From: Aphrophora alni
Lineage: Eukaryota; Arthropoda; Insecta; Hemiptera; Aphrophoridae
Length of the DNA stretch: 64,000 nucleotides
Direction of reading: 5' to 3'
NCBI GenBank assembly: GCA_963513935.1
Contig: OY740765.1
Span: forward strand, 150,685,830 to 150,749,829
Shown: piece after piece, positions 28,701 through 43,003 of the stretch
Layout: the number at the start of each line of letters is the position of its first letter
How positions within the stretch are numbered: position 1 is the first letter of the stretch
Program-made: the position numbers and the translations under genes
The notes under the pieces: generated by a model
What the model saw: only the letters and a program-made list of their open reading frames with translations
What the model was told of the DNA's origin: nothing
The model's database searches: none

Positions 28701-31700
28701 AATGTGGGGACACTCCTTCTTGCTGGAACCAAACCGTTTCAAAATTTTGGCCTGTTACTTCCCGAATAGCTTGAATAATGGCATTTCTTAACATGGTTGC
28801 ATACTTTTCAGTGTTTAAATTACCATCAATTATGAATGGTCCAATAATTTTATAATTTAGAATGCCTACCCATACATTTAATTTCTGAGGTCTTTGGGTA
28901 TGAACCTCAACCATCCAATGAGGATTTTAGTCTGACCAATAATCACAGTTATCTCAATTTACTGAGCCATTTAACAAAAAGTTGCTTTGTCACTAAACAC
29001 AATATTTTATATAAAGTTCATTTCACAATCTGCTTTGTTCATCATTATTTCAAAAACTCGATCAAAGTCATCATCTGACAGTTCTTGGTGTAAATATATC
29101 TTGATAGGTTTTAACTTGTTCTCTTGCAATACTCGATGAACCGAGGCAACACATATATTCTGATTTTTGGCTACTTCTCTTAGAACAAAGATACATTAGG
29201 ATTCTCAACATAACCTTGCATCACCTCGAGTGAAACATCTTCTGTGGTTGCAGTTTTATGTCTTCTTGGCCTATGATGATCTTTCACATATTTTTTTTTC
29301 TAACCGTTGCACCGTTCTAAATCACTGTAGAGGTCCAGTATTTTTGGAAAAAAAATTTTGACCACAATTTTGGATAGGGTTGTCGTACCTTACTTTCTTT
29401 GATATCAAAATATTTTTGGTTGACAAAAAAAAAGATATGTTATAAGCCCTGTGTTTACATTTTAAAATTTTAAGTTGTCCCCCACAGGATCCCCCCGGGA
29501 GGAGGGCTGGTCGTGAAAGACATTCCCAAAGTTTCATCTTTTTACTTTCCGTTGTCTTAAAAGTTACGGAAGGGGTCCCATACTTTTGGAACACCTGGTA
29601 TATAGAACAAGTGTATGACCCAAAAGAAGACATTAGGCCATATTAAAATACATAAATATTGTAATAATATACATCAACTAATTGTTTTATCAGGTATCTC
29701 TTAACTTATACCTATTGTAATTTGAGTTGATCGCCCATCATGAGGGTAAGAAAAACAAAATTAACACATACATTCAAACACATATCACTCTGTGCGGAGG
29801 TTGTAAATAGTGCAGACATAAACGGATCTATACACAAGACACGTTTACAACGATGTGCATGTCTAACCTATAAGTCAACACTAGGATAGGTTCTGTCATC
29901 CTGTTTCTAGTCTCCAGTTGATGTGTGTGATTTTGTGCTCCGATTACCATGTCAAACATCATTTTTTACTGGATGGAAAGTTCGTAATTCTATAAATATG
30001 TAGAATCACACCTGGTTGTCCTATACATTTCATATTCTTCAATAGTGTTCATGTATCGTCTCTTTTACACACATCAATCACTTCCAAATGGTGTTAAAGT
30101 TAGAATATACGAGCAATTGTTATAAGGTGCTTTGCGAAACCAGAACTTGTGACTTTTTTTGTTAGAAGGTGCTACCTTAAATCACATGTGGAAGGGACGA
30201 CCTGTTCGGTCTATGTAAAAACTAGAACAATCGCTACATATATGGAGTACCACAATGGAATAAAAAAAATAACATAAATATTGTTTAAAATAATTTGCAT
30301 AAATGTAATACTGTGTTCATATTTAATTTCATTTTTTAACCAATAACTACTGAAATGATTTTTTTGTGGCAATTATTTTGTATGTATGGATAAGGTTGTG
30401 TAATGTTTTTGAACCATTTATTACACTAGCAATTGTTGGTTAAATTGGTATGTGTCATAAAATAATTAATAATTAATTCAATTTATTTTTATTTTTGTTT
30501 TTCAGCCATGTTCAGCTAACTCTAAATCCTTCAGAGCCGAGCAGTGTTCCTCATATGACAATAAACCTTTCCATGGAAAGAACTATACCTGGCTTCCATA
30601 CTTTGAAACCTGTAAATATTTTGTATTATAATATTATGGGTTTTGAACTGGTATTCTTGTTACTCACCCAGTGTACATAGAGGGTTAGTATGACAATTGC
30701 AAAATTTTGACCTCTGTTTTTTTTTACTGATTTTCACGTTTCATTGTCCCAGGAAAACCAAAACAGTGATTTCATGTGTTGTTCAAATTATAACACATTA
30801 ACCTGCAAGGCTTGCTTATAGTGAGTACGGGCGTGACAATCCTGAAGTCTTGGGTTAGTCTCAGACCACTTGTGTATAAAGTTTCAGATCCCCCAGATCA
30901 TAAAGTCCCAGACCCCTGCTTATAAAATTCCAAGCCACCAGATTGACCAGATCATGAAAGTCCCAGGGCCGTGCTTATTAAGTTCCAGGCCCCCAGATCA
31001 TAAAAATGCAGACCCCCCCCCAGATCATAAAGTCCCATACCCCCTGTTTATAAAGTTCCAGGCCTTCAGGTCATAAATTTTCTGGTCTCAGATCATAAAG
31101 CTTCAGGCCCTCTAAATCATAAAGTCCCACACCCCAGATCATAAAGTCCCAAGCCCCCTGTTTACAAAGTTTCAGGCCCCCAGATCATAAAGTCTCAAAC
31201 CCCATGATTATAAAGTTACAGGTCTTCCTGATGATAAAATCCCAGGCTCCTCTCTGATCATGAAGTTGCAAGTCCCCCTGATCATTAATTTTCAGGTCCC
31301 ACTGATAATAAACTCCTACCCCCTCCCACATGCAGTTGCAGGTCCCATAAAGTCCCAGGCCCCTCTGATTATAAATTTGCAAGTCGTCTAATTTTAAAGT
31401 TGCAGGTCCCATGATAATAAATTGCTAGGCCTCTAATCATAAATTTGTTAGCCTCCTGGTCATATACTTTCAGGTCTCCTGGATAATACAATAGTTTTTA
31501 AACTCCTAACTGTAATGCCCGGGTCCTTCTGATCATAAATTTGCAAGTCTCCCTGATTGTAATATTTCAGGTCCCCTGATAGTAAATTCTTAAGCCTCTA
31601 ATCATAAAGTTATAAGCCTGTATTATCATAAATATTCATTCACCTTTGACAATAAATTCCCAGACTTCTAAGCATAAAGTTCCAGACTCCCATAAAGTAC

Positions 31701-34229
31701 CATGGTCCTTTGATCATAAAGTTTAGCAAGTTCCCTGGATTATAAAATCTCAGATCTTCTTGGTAATAAATTCCCAGTCCACATATCATAAGTTACAGGC
31801 CCCTATTATCATAAAGTTGCAAGTCTTATGGTTATAAAGTTTCAGGTCTCCCTATAATAAATTCCCAGGTCCCTAATCAAAGTCCCAGCCCCTTGACCAT
31901 TACATCCCAAAATTGGGATTCTGCATATCCAGTCTAAAAGATGAAACCCCTACACCATCTACTGGTAAAATTTGGTGCAATTATGCACAAAGTCTAAGGT
32001 GGTACCAGATTGATGTAGAGGGTATACTCGCTCTTCATTTGCTGCATTTCCTAAGTGAGTTGGAGTTGGAAAGGCTTGTATAGACAAAAGTTCTCTAATT
32101 GAATAGAAGCACAATAGATCTCTCAAACAGTGCAAGATTAACAACCTGGGAACCCTGTAGTCAGAAGAACCAATGGAGTCCCTGACATTGATATTGTTTT
32201 ACTTATGTCAATGTGTCATTAAGTGCTTGCGTGTGTTTATTTTTATTTTTATTTGAGAAGACTTTTTTCTATTCAATATTAAACTTCATACATTTTATGT
32301 CTATTTAAACTATCTTCAATAAGTAAGCCCACAGGAAAAATCAAACAAAACAATAGTACATACTCACATTCTTGTTTGTAAAAGCATAACCTAGCAACTT
32401 TTTAAATATTGTTTCAGTTAATTAAAAAATTAGTGGAAATATTATTATCTACATTTTAAATACTAAATTATATATATTCTAATATAAGAAAACTAATTTA
32501 AACATTTTGTTATTTTAATATGTCTTTGTAAAATATATTCAAATGTTTCACTTACTCCACGATTGAAAATGCCTTACTACTTTCAAGAAATTGCATAGCT
32601 TGAAATGTTTGGAAAAACTCATGAGAAGTAAAATAAATGGCAAAGAACATAACAATAATGATCCGATGTCAACAAAATCAAAAGGAAACATTGTTTCATC
32701 TAACTCTTAAAATAATCCATTTATCACTTAAACATTATTTGCTTTCCTGAGTTTTTTTAAATAAATCATTCAAACATCTACAAAAATTCAACTTTTTTAA
32801 AATGTCATATTCAATTGCCATAATGACAAGTGAAGTTAATCTTTCTTGGACCATAGATTATTTATGACAGTTTTTTATAATTTTCATTTTGAAAAAAGAT
32901 CTTTTACCATTGGCTTTGGTAATTATCAGCATATGGAACATCTACAAAGTTATGAAAACATTTGGAAATATAGGTTGAAGTTTCTGCACAAAAATTAATT
33001 TGTATGACTGGGATGCTGGTATTACCGTTTTCCCACTGAAAAATTCAAATTGATTTATCAACTGCTTGAAGTGAATCATTTTATCGCCAAATTCTGCTTC
33101 AATGTCGCAAGGGTGGCTTTTGGTTAATTTTAGGACTTCCTCTTTATCTGAACTTCCAAAGAGCTGTCAATTCGACATGTGATCATCATCTGTTGATTAA
33201 TGTCTGCATACAAGTTCAATGTGCTGCACTTTCTTTATGAAATTTCATATGGTTTGAAGCATTCTTCCAATCAGAAAATCCATCTGTAAATTAGATTTTT
33301 CCTTTAAGTTCACAAAAAAGTTATACATGAGAAGCAGTTACATGTTTCCACTTGTAGGAGAGTACGTGAGCCATTTTCTTTTCATTTGTGCTCCACTTAG
33401 ATGATTATAAAAGATCATGGAAAGGGTAAAAACTCTCTTATGATCTTCATATTGTCTTGTTGAGAATGAAAAATCCCAACCCAAATGTTAGCATTCTGTT
33501 TGATCTCTTGAACATATAAAATTCCACACTTCTTCCGTTAATATTTTGCCATAACCTTATGTCATTTTGGTACAGTAGTTCCAAGTTATCTCATTTGATT
33601 AATTAACTGAATGTCCACCTCCATTTCAACCCTGTCTAACTTTTGAACATTATCATTTTTTTAATGTTTGTTCAGGTAATGAAATCTCTACCACTTCATT
33701 TTCATTATTCTTAAAGGTAGTAGACGTTTGACCCTCTGTAGATATTTCTGCGTAAACCAAGCCTGAAGAGATTTGGTGACTTCTGTACCATTTCTTCCAG
33801 ATTTTTTTCTTTTCTTGTTGGTTATCCCAATTTTCTGCACTACACTGATAACCTCTCTAGTGCCAACATCTTTTTTCTGTAAAACAATGTAATGTCTACA
33901 GTATAACAAACACACAGAACACAATTCTCATAAAAAATACGCCTAAGTATCAGACGCGTTTCAACGACAAGGTCGTCCTCTTCAGTAATACACCAGCTAC
34001 ACCAACCAAACCACAACTAATGTAATGTCTGTAAAACAAAATAAAATTCAAAATCGAAGAAAAAAGTTTTTATTTTAAAGAATTATTAACTTTATGAATT
34101 TCTGAATTTTTAAAGGCAAGGACCCTTTACGATGAATAAATTCCAAAAATGAAATATACATTTCGGGATGATCATAAACCAAATAAATTTGCAAAAATTG
34201 CACTCCAATTAGTCTATTATTAAAAAAAT

Positions 34230-34300
<71 letters not shown>

Positions 34301-37300
34301 AATTTGTGTTTATACAATAAAATTATCAAAAATATATTTTATGTTTACCTACTTCTAAATTTATTCAAATCTCAACATCATTCATGGAAATCAATACATA
34401 CAATATACATCATACAATATAGATCGTTCATTTGAATTAGTCTTTATTCATTAACTTGGAAATTCAAAATTGGATGATACAAAGTTAGGATTTGCCTCGA
34501 CAATAGCTCATGGTTATGTTAGCACAATGAAATTTGCATTAATAATTTTGCATAAATGTTCAAAATTTAACTCTCAGAGAGGAGCACTCATGCTGGTTTA
34601 TGTATTGCTCTCTGCATACGCAAACATGAACTTACATTGCAAAACTACTTAAAAATTAAAAGTTATAAAAAGATGTTTTAGGTATTTTGGTAATCGTTTT
34701 GGTTTAAATTCATGTAAAGTTCTTTCAAGAATTTAAAGTTCAAATATGTTTTTCTTCTTTTAGTTTACACAATTTAAATATCTGAGTTTAATTAATTATT
34801 AACATTATATTTATTACCAGTCTGTAGACACACTCGTCGATCGATATATTGATAGGAATTTTAAATAAACTGTTTTAATAAATTTACCAAAAAAAATGAA
34901 AAGGGACGAGATCACTTCAACACGTCTTGCTTTTTCGAACTTCTGAGCATCACTGAATCTCGCAATCAATTCCGATTTCCCGGGTGGTTCTTCTTTGAAT
35001 TTTCAAGACACAGCCATGTCTCATTTTCTATTGGTTGATTCACATTCCAATGTGGTCATGTGTCCTTTCTTCTAGTGTATCCATTCTCTGGTTGGTCGCT
35101 GGTAATCGTCTAGCTTTTGGTGTGGAGATATTTTGATCACAATTCACTTCACCATTTATTTTTTATTGTTTCAATTAAAGAAAATAATATATTCGAGTTT
35201 TGTTTAGGAATTTTATCATTCGATTTGGGAACGATTAGTTTCTTTATTTCTATTTAATAAATATTTTATTAAAACTGTACAAATCGTGGGCATACATTGG
35301 GTTGTGGTTTTGAGGTTATACTTAAATGATCATATGTTTTTACAGACTAATAAATGAATTTGCTATTACTGTTTGTATTCTAACCTATTTGTGCATTGTG
35401 TTTAATACAAGTGAATTGTGATGTTTTTAAATAATTCTGTTCTACTTTTGCAACTGATTTCCAAGTTATCTAATCAAAACTTAGCCTAGCCTTAATATCG
35501 TACAACTAATCTCTCTGTTCTAAGCATTTTGGTTAATTTTACAATATTCTTATATCATATAGTTATTATTGAATTTAATAAAGTGACTTATGCTAGACCT
35601 ATAACTGTGTTGGAATAACACATATTTGGGGTGAATAATATAATCTAGGTTAATAGCAACATTAGGTTTACAGGTTATGTACTATTTTAGTGATTTGTAC
35701 CATTATAACATTTTTGATCTACCAATAAAATTTAACATTTCCTATAAGGCCAAAGAAACCAACTTTTAGGCTTTACATTGATAGGGTGGGAATTTTCATT
35801 AATTAAATCTAAAGAATTCTTAATACTATATTTAGATGTAAAATTAGTGCCATTTTTAAATACAGAATTGACTTTTTGGGTCAATTTATAAGAGCCTTGT
35901 TAAATGATACTACGGGACGAACGGGAATATTGGGTTTGTGAAGCTTAGGTAAGCCATATAATCTGGGAGGTTGGGGGTTCATAACTCTCAGGTATTTGCA
36001 AACGTTATTAGGGAACAAATTAGTACAATTCTTAATGTAGTTGTTTACTTGTTTACTATAGTTAGAAGTAGGATCACTTCTTAATATTTTAAAAGAGGAA
36101 TTATCATTCAGAATATCATCAACTTTACAAACATAATTGAATTTATCTAAAATAACAACTAAATTATCTTAAAACTTAGCTGAATTAAATTTTTGAAACT
36201 TTAGCTTCAGTACTTTATTTAATCTTATAATATGGAGTTTCAACAAGAAATGTCTGCTCTTACATTCAATATGAATAGTTTATATGCTAAAATTCCTTTT
36301 AGTAGAGCATTTATTGCTGGGTTTATGTGGTTTTATCTTTTTGAAACTTTGGTTTTTCAGTAAAAATTATATATTTTATAATGTTAGGTTTTGATAACAT
36401 TGATTTTCTAAAGAAATTTGATTTATCCGGACAATTTAAAAGTTATAATTTTACCTAAATAAGTTTAGTAGATGATAACTAACTCCACAGTACTATAGAT
36501 ATTATTGTAATAGATTAAATAAATAAAACTATTACAATTATTGTATTTTAAATAGTGTTACTGTAATTGTAGTTAAAGGACTTATCAACTATTACTCTCC
36601 ATTTTACCACAGTGCTCATTGATGAAATTATAGTTCCATCTTATCTAAGAACCCTCTGGGACTCAGTTTAATGAGTACGGGCTTGTCAATCCAGAGGTGA
36701 TCCTTTTTCCATGTAGTCTTGGGTTAGATTCCATACTTCTCTTTCATCTTTCCTATCCTGTCTCTTAACCGACCCTGGCATTATTACGAGTATTCGAGAG
36801 TTAGGGATCTTTATTTTATGTCTTGTCTTCTTTTTTTTTATAAGGCGATGATGACTTTTTTTTGTCTTTAAACAACAAGGGCAAATAACTTATCCAGGAC
36901 ATAAGCAAGTTATTGGCAATTTTAAACAGCTTTAAAATCTGCTGACTAATTTCAAACACAGGAATCTAGTAGGTGGTAAACTTGTAATAGTTTACAAGGG
37001 GACTTTGGCCATTTTTTGTCTCCCATGTTAATCTTATGTGATTACGACAGTGGACTTGGGTACCATTATCTCAAAAACTATTTAACCCACATGCATGAAA
37101 TTTTGTACGATTGTTCTCATAGTAAAGCTTAATCTCCTGTAGCAGATGTATATTAATAAACCTAGTAGTTAATTTAAAAAAAATTATAATCGAAAGAATT
37201 GTTTTAAAAAAAAAATAACTAAAATAAAAACTAACAAACCTTGATAAATCTTGCAATAACAGTTCTTATAATAAGGGTATAAAACTTCAACCCTATAGCT

Positions 37301-38510
37301 TATGCATTTTTGGAGTTATGTGTACCTAAAAGGTAAAAACACAGTTTTCGGAGAATCACGCTTGAAGTTAAAAAATGTAATATTTGTCTTTTCCTCAGAA
37401 ATGGACAATTCGTAAATTATCGTTCATGAAGCTGTTATAAAAAAAAAAAATGATTTCCATAACTTTTATATCTCCCTGATTGTGGGGTCCACATAACTAA
37501 CTTATGTTAGGCCTATAACCAATTGTGTTGGAATAATACATTTTTGGGGTGAGTAATAAATTCTAGGTTAATAGCAACATTAGGCTTACAGGTTATGTAT
37601 TATCTTATGATTTGTTAGTACAAATTAAACAATTTAAATAATTTCATTGAGAATGAATATTTTTGTTGTTAAAATTGGTTTAAATGTGATGATATCGTAC
37701 TTTTCTGTAAACAACTTTTTATTTATTTTAAAGTGAAAAAACTGACTGTAATAGTAAAATGTATTGTGTCAACTCGACAGACAGAGCAATCCATTGTCTA
37801 TGTGACGTAAAATGAGTTATTTGTATAGAATCCGAGTATATTTAAACATATTTATCTACATGAAAGTTTCATGTACTTACGTTGTTACACACTGTGCTGG
37901 AAACTGTAGTACTAAGGTGCTTGGCAAAATTTTGACTTTGCCTCCAATATTAGTACCAAAAGTTCTAGAAAGAGGTCAAAGTTGCTTGTTGCTAAAGCAC
38001 AAACCGTAGTATACAATAAATTCTTTAGTGTCCCTTTTGAGGAATAGGACTCAGATAATTGATTAGTACATCCAGTTTGCTAGGTCACTCAGGAATCATA
38101 AATTGTATAATAGTTTATACTATCCTCATAAAAGTTATAAGCATTTTTCAAAATTACTGTTAATTCCCACATAACTTTTGAACTATTTTCTCAGACATGC
38201 CGATAGTGTCAAATTGTATGATATAAGGCCACAAATTGTGAAAAGAAAGTGTCCTCAAAATAGTTAAAGTAAAACCAATTGTTATTGATTATGGAAAAGT
38301 AGCATACCATTTAATTAAAAAAAATAAAATTTATATATAATAAAAAGGAACATTTGAATTGTTCTACAAATGCTACTACCACCAATATTTTGCCTTTAAC
38401 CCATTTAACCTCTTGAAGCATAAAGTTTTGAATATTTAATAAAATGTTGAATATTTTGTATATTGTAGATTTATAACTATAAAAACATTATTAGCAAAAA
38501 AATAATAATA

Positions 38511-38548
<38 letters not shown>

Positions 38549-41500
38549 TACATAATTACAGAGGCCACATGTACACATTGCCCATATGGGAACCCTCTAT
38601 GTTTTGATTTAATAACTATGTTCCTCTTGTACTTTTTAGAATTTTTTTATTTTATAAGACCAAAAACACACTATATGAAAGTGAGGTAGATCCTGTTATC
38701 ACTTTAATCCTAATAATAGTGATAGTTATTAGTGGTAAAATTAGAAAACTGTGGCTAACACTTAGTTACAAATTACAGGTAAATAAACCTTTCAAATAAA
38801 CAAAAAGGAAAAGTTTTTTTTGTGCATGTAGATAGTTTTTCAGTGCTACCATCCTATCTGATATGTTCACAGCTCCAATAAGTTTATTGTAGATAGAAAT
38901 ACTCTAGGGCCGAGAAATTTGTATAAGTTTTTATATATTATATTTATAGCGCTCAGCAGTGTCCATAGGATCCTTTCCATCATAAGTAGAGATCATATGC
39001 ACTGGTTGGTTGTCAATCATCAATCTTTCGTGTTAACCCTTAAATAGGCGCGCAGGCTTTCGTAACTTAACCAGGCACGCCGGGGCCATCAAAGCCCCCT
39101 ACTGAAAATCAGCATATTAGCTATTGTAAATTTTTTAAATTAAAAAATTGCTACACTGTCGGATTTTGTCATCATAAAACAGTATAATGAGGTTGTAAGG
39201 TCTAAATTTGCTTACGGGCAAAACCTAACGTTCATTAAAAATGTAATGTCAAAAAAAAAAAGAAAAAGAAGTTGTGATTTCTAAAAAATTGTTTAAATAT
39301 TATTATTGAACTTTATTTTCTCTAAATTCATTTTATTTGTTTAGTTCAATTATTGTAGTTCTCAAAAAAACACTGATATTGGATTTTTATGTAAAACTGT
39401 AGTTATATAATGCTAATAAAACCGGTCACACAAGCGGGCGCGCGGGGGTAACTGAAGGCCTGGACTGACTTTGCCGAACAACTGTGGTCAAGGTCACGAC
39501 TCCAACTGACAATACAAGGGTTTGACACATTCCTCATACCTCTGGTGGCAGCTACTGAAAGACCCGGCAGGATTGCCAACCTACCTACAGCTACAGAACA
39601 AAATTATAGTGTCTGGGGGCTTTCAAGACCCCCGCGTGCCTACTTAAGGGTTAAGCTAGACATATAGTTCATAGTGCTACGCAGGCCGTATAGCATATGG
39701 CAGGCGACGGACCCAGGCAGGAAATCTGTAGCTTTTATTTATTGAGGCACAGTCTTGCACATGGCACTATGTTGTAGTCGAGACCTTGGTATATTATCTC
39801 TGGTCGAGACAAAATTTCATGACTTGCTTGTGCAAGCGGTCTGTGTCACACTTTATCCCTAATATTACCTTTACAGTTATGTTGCCAGGAGTTGTAACAC
39901 ATAAAGATTGATGATTCTCTGTCTCTTTTAGTCAGCTTTTTTACGCTATAACACTAGAGAGATATTAATTTGCTCTTTGGTTAGATAACAAAGTTCCAAC
40001 TACATAAAATTCTTTTTTCTGTAGTTCTTGTACAGACAGCAGATATGTTGTGAAACAAAACTCCCTTTTCTGGCATTTTGGTATTTTATTCACAAAATAT
40101 GAATGAGAAACTATAAAATAAATATTGTAAAATGCTTAATACAAAAATTACACTTTTGAAAGCTGGCGTAGGCCTAAATCATGAAAAATCAATGTAAAAA
40201 CTCAATGTTTAGGTTTGGTTATGTGCCAGTGAACACATCTGAATACAATTTAAATTATTTTTCATGTTAAAATAACATAATGTCCATAAGTGTCCCAATG
40301 TCCTGCAAGAGGTTTTAACAAAAGAGAGCAGAGCGAGCAATTATAAATAGGGAAAAATTAACCTTAATAATAATAATAGTATGTATCAGTACCAATAATA
40401 TAATTAGAGATAATGCAGGCCTAATTTACTTACCTAGTTCTGAATAATTTCCTGTTCAGTGTTAAAATCTGTTTGGTAATAATGGAAATCATATTCAAAA
40501 TAAAAACAATCTCAGTTTCACAATTATGGCTTTCACTGACTGATGCTGAGTGATGCAAAAGACAAACAAAGTAACACTACACTGTACACGGTGGCGCCAA
40601 TGGAAAAAGTGATGAGGAAAGAGAGGAGGAAGTTAGTCCATCTACCGCCAAATGAATCATCCCTCACCTCATTCCACAAGGAAAAGGAATGACAAATTCA
40701 AAGTGAAGTTAACTGTTTAATCTTGATAGAGGGCACCGCACAGTCATTGAACTATCTATTCCTCAAATTGGCGAAGACATCCTTGATTTATTAGGGGTAA
40801 GAAGTAACATGATTTTACATTTTCACAGTACATTTAAAGATATAAAGCGTTTATTATGAACTCTTGTTTTAAACTAAGAGACAATAAAAGAACAAATATA
40901 TCTCAGCCCTCCAAAAATCTCGAGCACTATAGGCAACTGCCTATTTTTCCTAATTGATAATCCAGAACAACTCAAGATTACAGTTTAATTCACCCCCCTA
41001 TTACAACAACAATAAAAATAAAAGTAACTGTGTGTGGAATTTGTTTCACTCTTGTAAAACACATAATGCCATTTTCAAATTGTGTAAACTAAAATTTTTC
41101 TATAAAACTTCAACCTCTGACTTGAAGAGATATTATTTCACTGTCTGGCTGTAAATTTTTAGCAAGGAAAATTACAATCACTTGTGTATCGGTTTTTTAC
41201 ATCACTAATTGGTTGGTAGCAATTAATTCTTTCTCCATTACATATAATCACCATTAATTCTGACACTATGCAGCTCTATCATTATAGATTTGTTAGGGGA
41301 AGGGGATTTTCCATATTTTTTTTTAACTCAAAGGACATCAAAATGAATGACTAAAAGTGTATAACTAAATACTAAAAACCAATACCAAAAATTACTAATA
41401 ATTTATTATTGTCTTGATAATTTACCACTATAGGCATAAGCATAATCTGACTGTTCCCAAATTAGTTGATGGAGCCATCATGATACTTACCTAACCCATC

Positions 41501-42947
41501 ATCAAAATATAAAACAAGCAGAACCTATAAAAGTAATGCCCAAAAATTGGTCTCTAGGACTTTGTAGGAAATGTCAAATTGTATTTGTTTTGTTTAAAAT
41601 AGTTCTTACACAGGTTATCTGAACTTCGTAATTATGTATACCACTACTTTTTTTACTTGTTTATGCCCTAACTGGTCTCGTGGATGTGTATATATTAATC
41701 AGTCTCCACCCGCTTCACCTGTTCCAGTGTCTTAGCCCGGACGGGCCTTGAAGCTGTACATATGTGTAGAAGCTTCCACTCGCTATGTATTTGGTCCTGC
41801 TGGATGTTCTAATTAATTTAGTTTGTTTTAAGTTGAATAACATATGAGATATCAATAACATCTGTTTAAAATGGCTGCCATTTTTACATATTCAATTCCA
41901 TTTTGTGAATTTCAATAGAGTTCTATATAGCACACTATAGTCCCTTATACCAAATTTTATGTTCCAATCTTAATTTTTTGGTACAGATGATAACAGTAAA
42001 ATATCACTTTTTTAGTTTCCTGAGGTATGAAACGTGAAGATCAATCAAAAAATGCACAGTGAAAATTTTGTAGAATTACCAAACTTGCTCTATTCTTTGT
42101 AAACTGTGTAATCAATACAATCTCTAAATAGCCAATGAAAGGTGAATAGATAATATATTTTGTATATATAATTTATTTCAAGTTTAAATTACTAATTTAT
42201 TTATTTCAGCGGAACCTTGTGAACTCTATTGTACTGACAGTTCTGATACCATGATCGTACCACTAGGTGACTCAGCATTAGATGGAACACTATGTAATCT
42301 AGGCACCAGAGATATGTGTATAGCTGGAATTTGTCGAGTAAGTGTTTACTCTTTTTTTATAGGTTAGTTTTTATAAAAAGGTTTGTTCCCTGGATAGATA
42401 TCTTATAATTATAAATAAGATGTGTACCATTCTCGCATCAAACCTTTACAAAGAAACAGAGTCTGTAAATGTTTATTACAATTTGCGAGAAAGCACAGTC
42501 AATTGCGCAGGACACCAAATTATATTTATTATTATTGTTTTTTACTTACCATCAGAGGCATTTGAATGAGAGTGTTACTTTCTAGAGCTGTTACCCATTT
42601 CACAAAATTATTGTAATAGATTAGAGAATTATTAAGATAATTCTTCGTAATCCTTGCTTCTCTAATCCTTCAAAATTAGAAGTATTTGAGTTAAGTTCCC
42701 TTACATTTACATACATGTTTAGATAAATAATGTATCAATTGACATTTATACATAGATATATATTTATTTTCAGTGAGAAAAAAAAATAAACAGGAAAAGG
42801 GTTAAGTTGACATAATTTTTATTTTTAACAAGAAAGAGTACTAGTTATAATTTTGTTGATTGAAATAACATTAAATTGACCAACATAAATTATAATAAAT
42901 TTAAAGTTACTAATGTACAACAAAATTAGATTTGTGACATCACATGA

Positions 42948-43003
<56 letters not shown>

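Larger units (their letters stand above)
25984..29598 (-). mobile_element. Tc1/mariner-superfamily transposon with long terminal repeats inverted, carrying a nested insertion
   Basis: The ends are long inverted repeats of about 270-310 bp: left from 25984 (aagtgttctaaaagtatggg), right the complement ending at 29598 (aggtgttccaaaagtatggg), with TA on both sides. The left repeat is split by the TTAA element 26192-27921; without it the transposon is about 1.9 kb. Between the repeats is a minus-strand transposase pseudogene. Confidence 0.85.

Noticed and set aside
30870..31412. Open frames on both strands across the minisatellite
   Set aside because: They are translations of the 23-bp repeat units, with no start context or known domain.
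30868..31905. CRISPR-like array
   Set aside because: Units are contiguous and degenerate, with no fixed repeat/spacer structure, in a eukaryotic intron.
34075..34329. 84-aa frame with Ile-Tyr repeats
   Set aside because: Translation of the (TA)n microsatellite.
34900..35120. Possible promoter or first exon in a GC-richer block
   Set aside because: No open frame with start and splice donor, no core promoter elements; only composition stands out.
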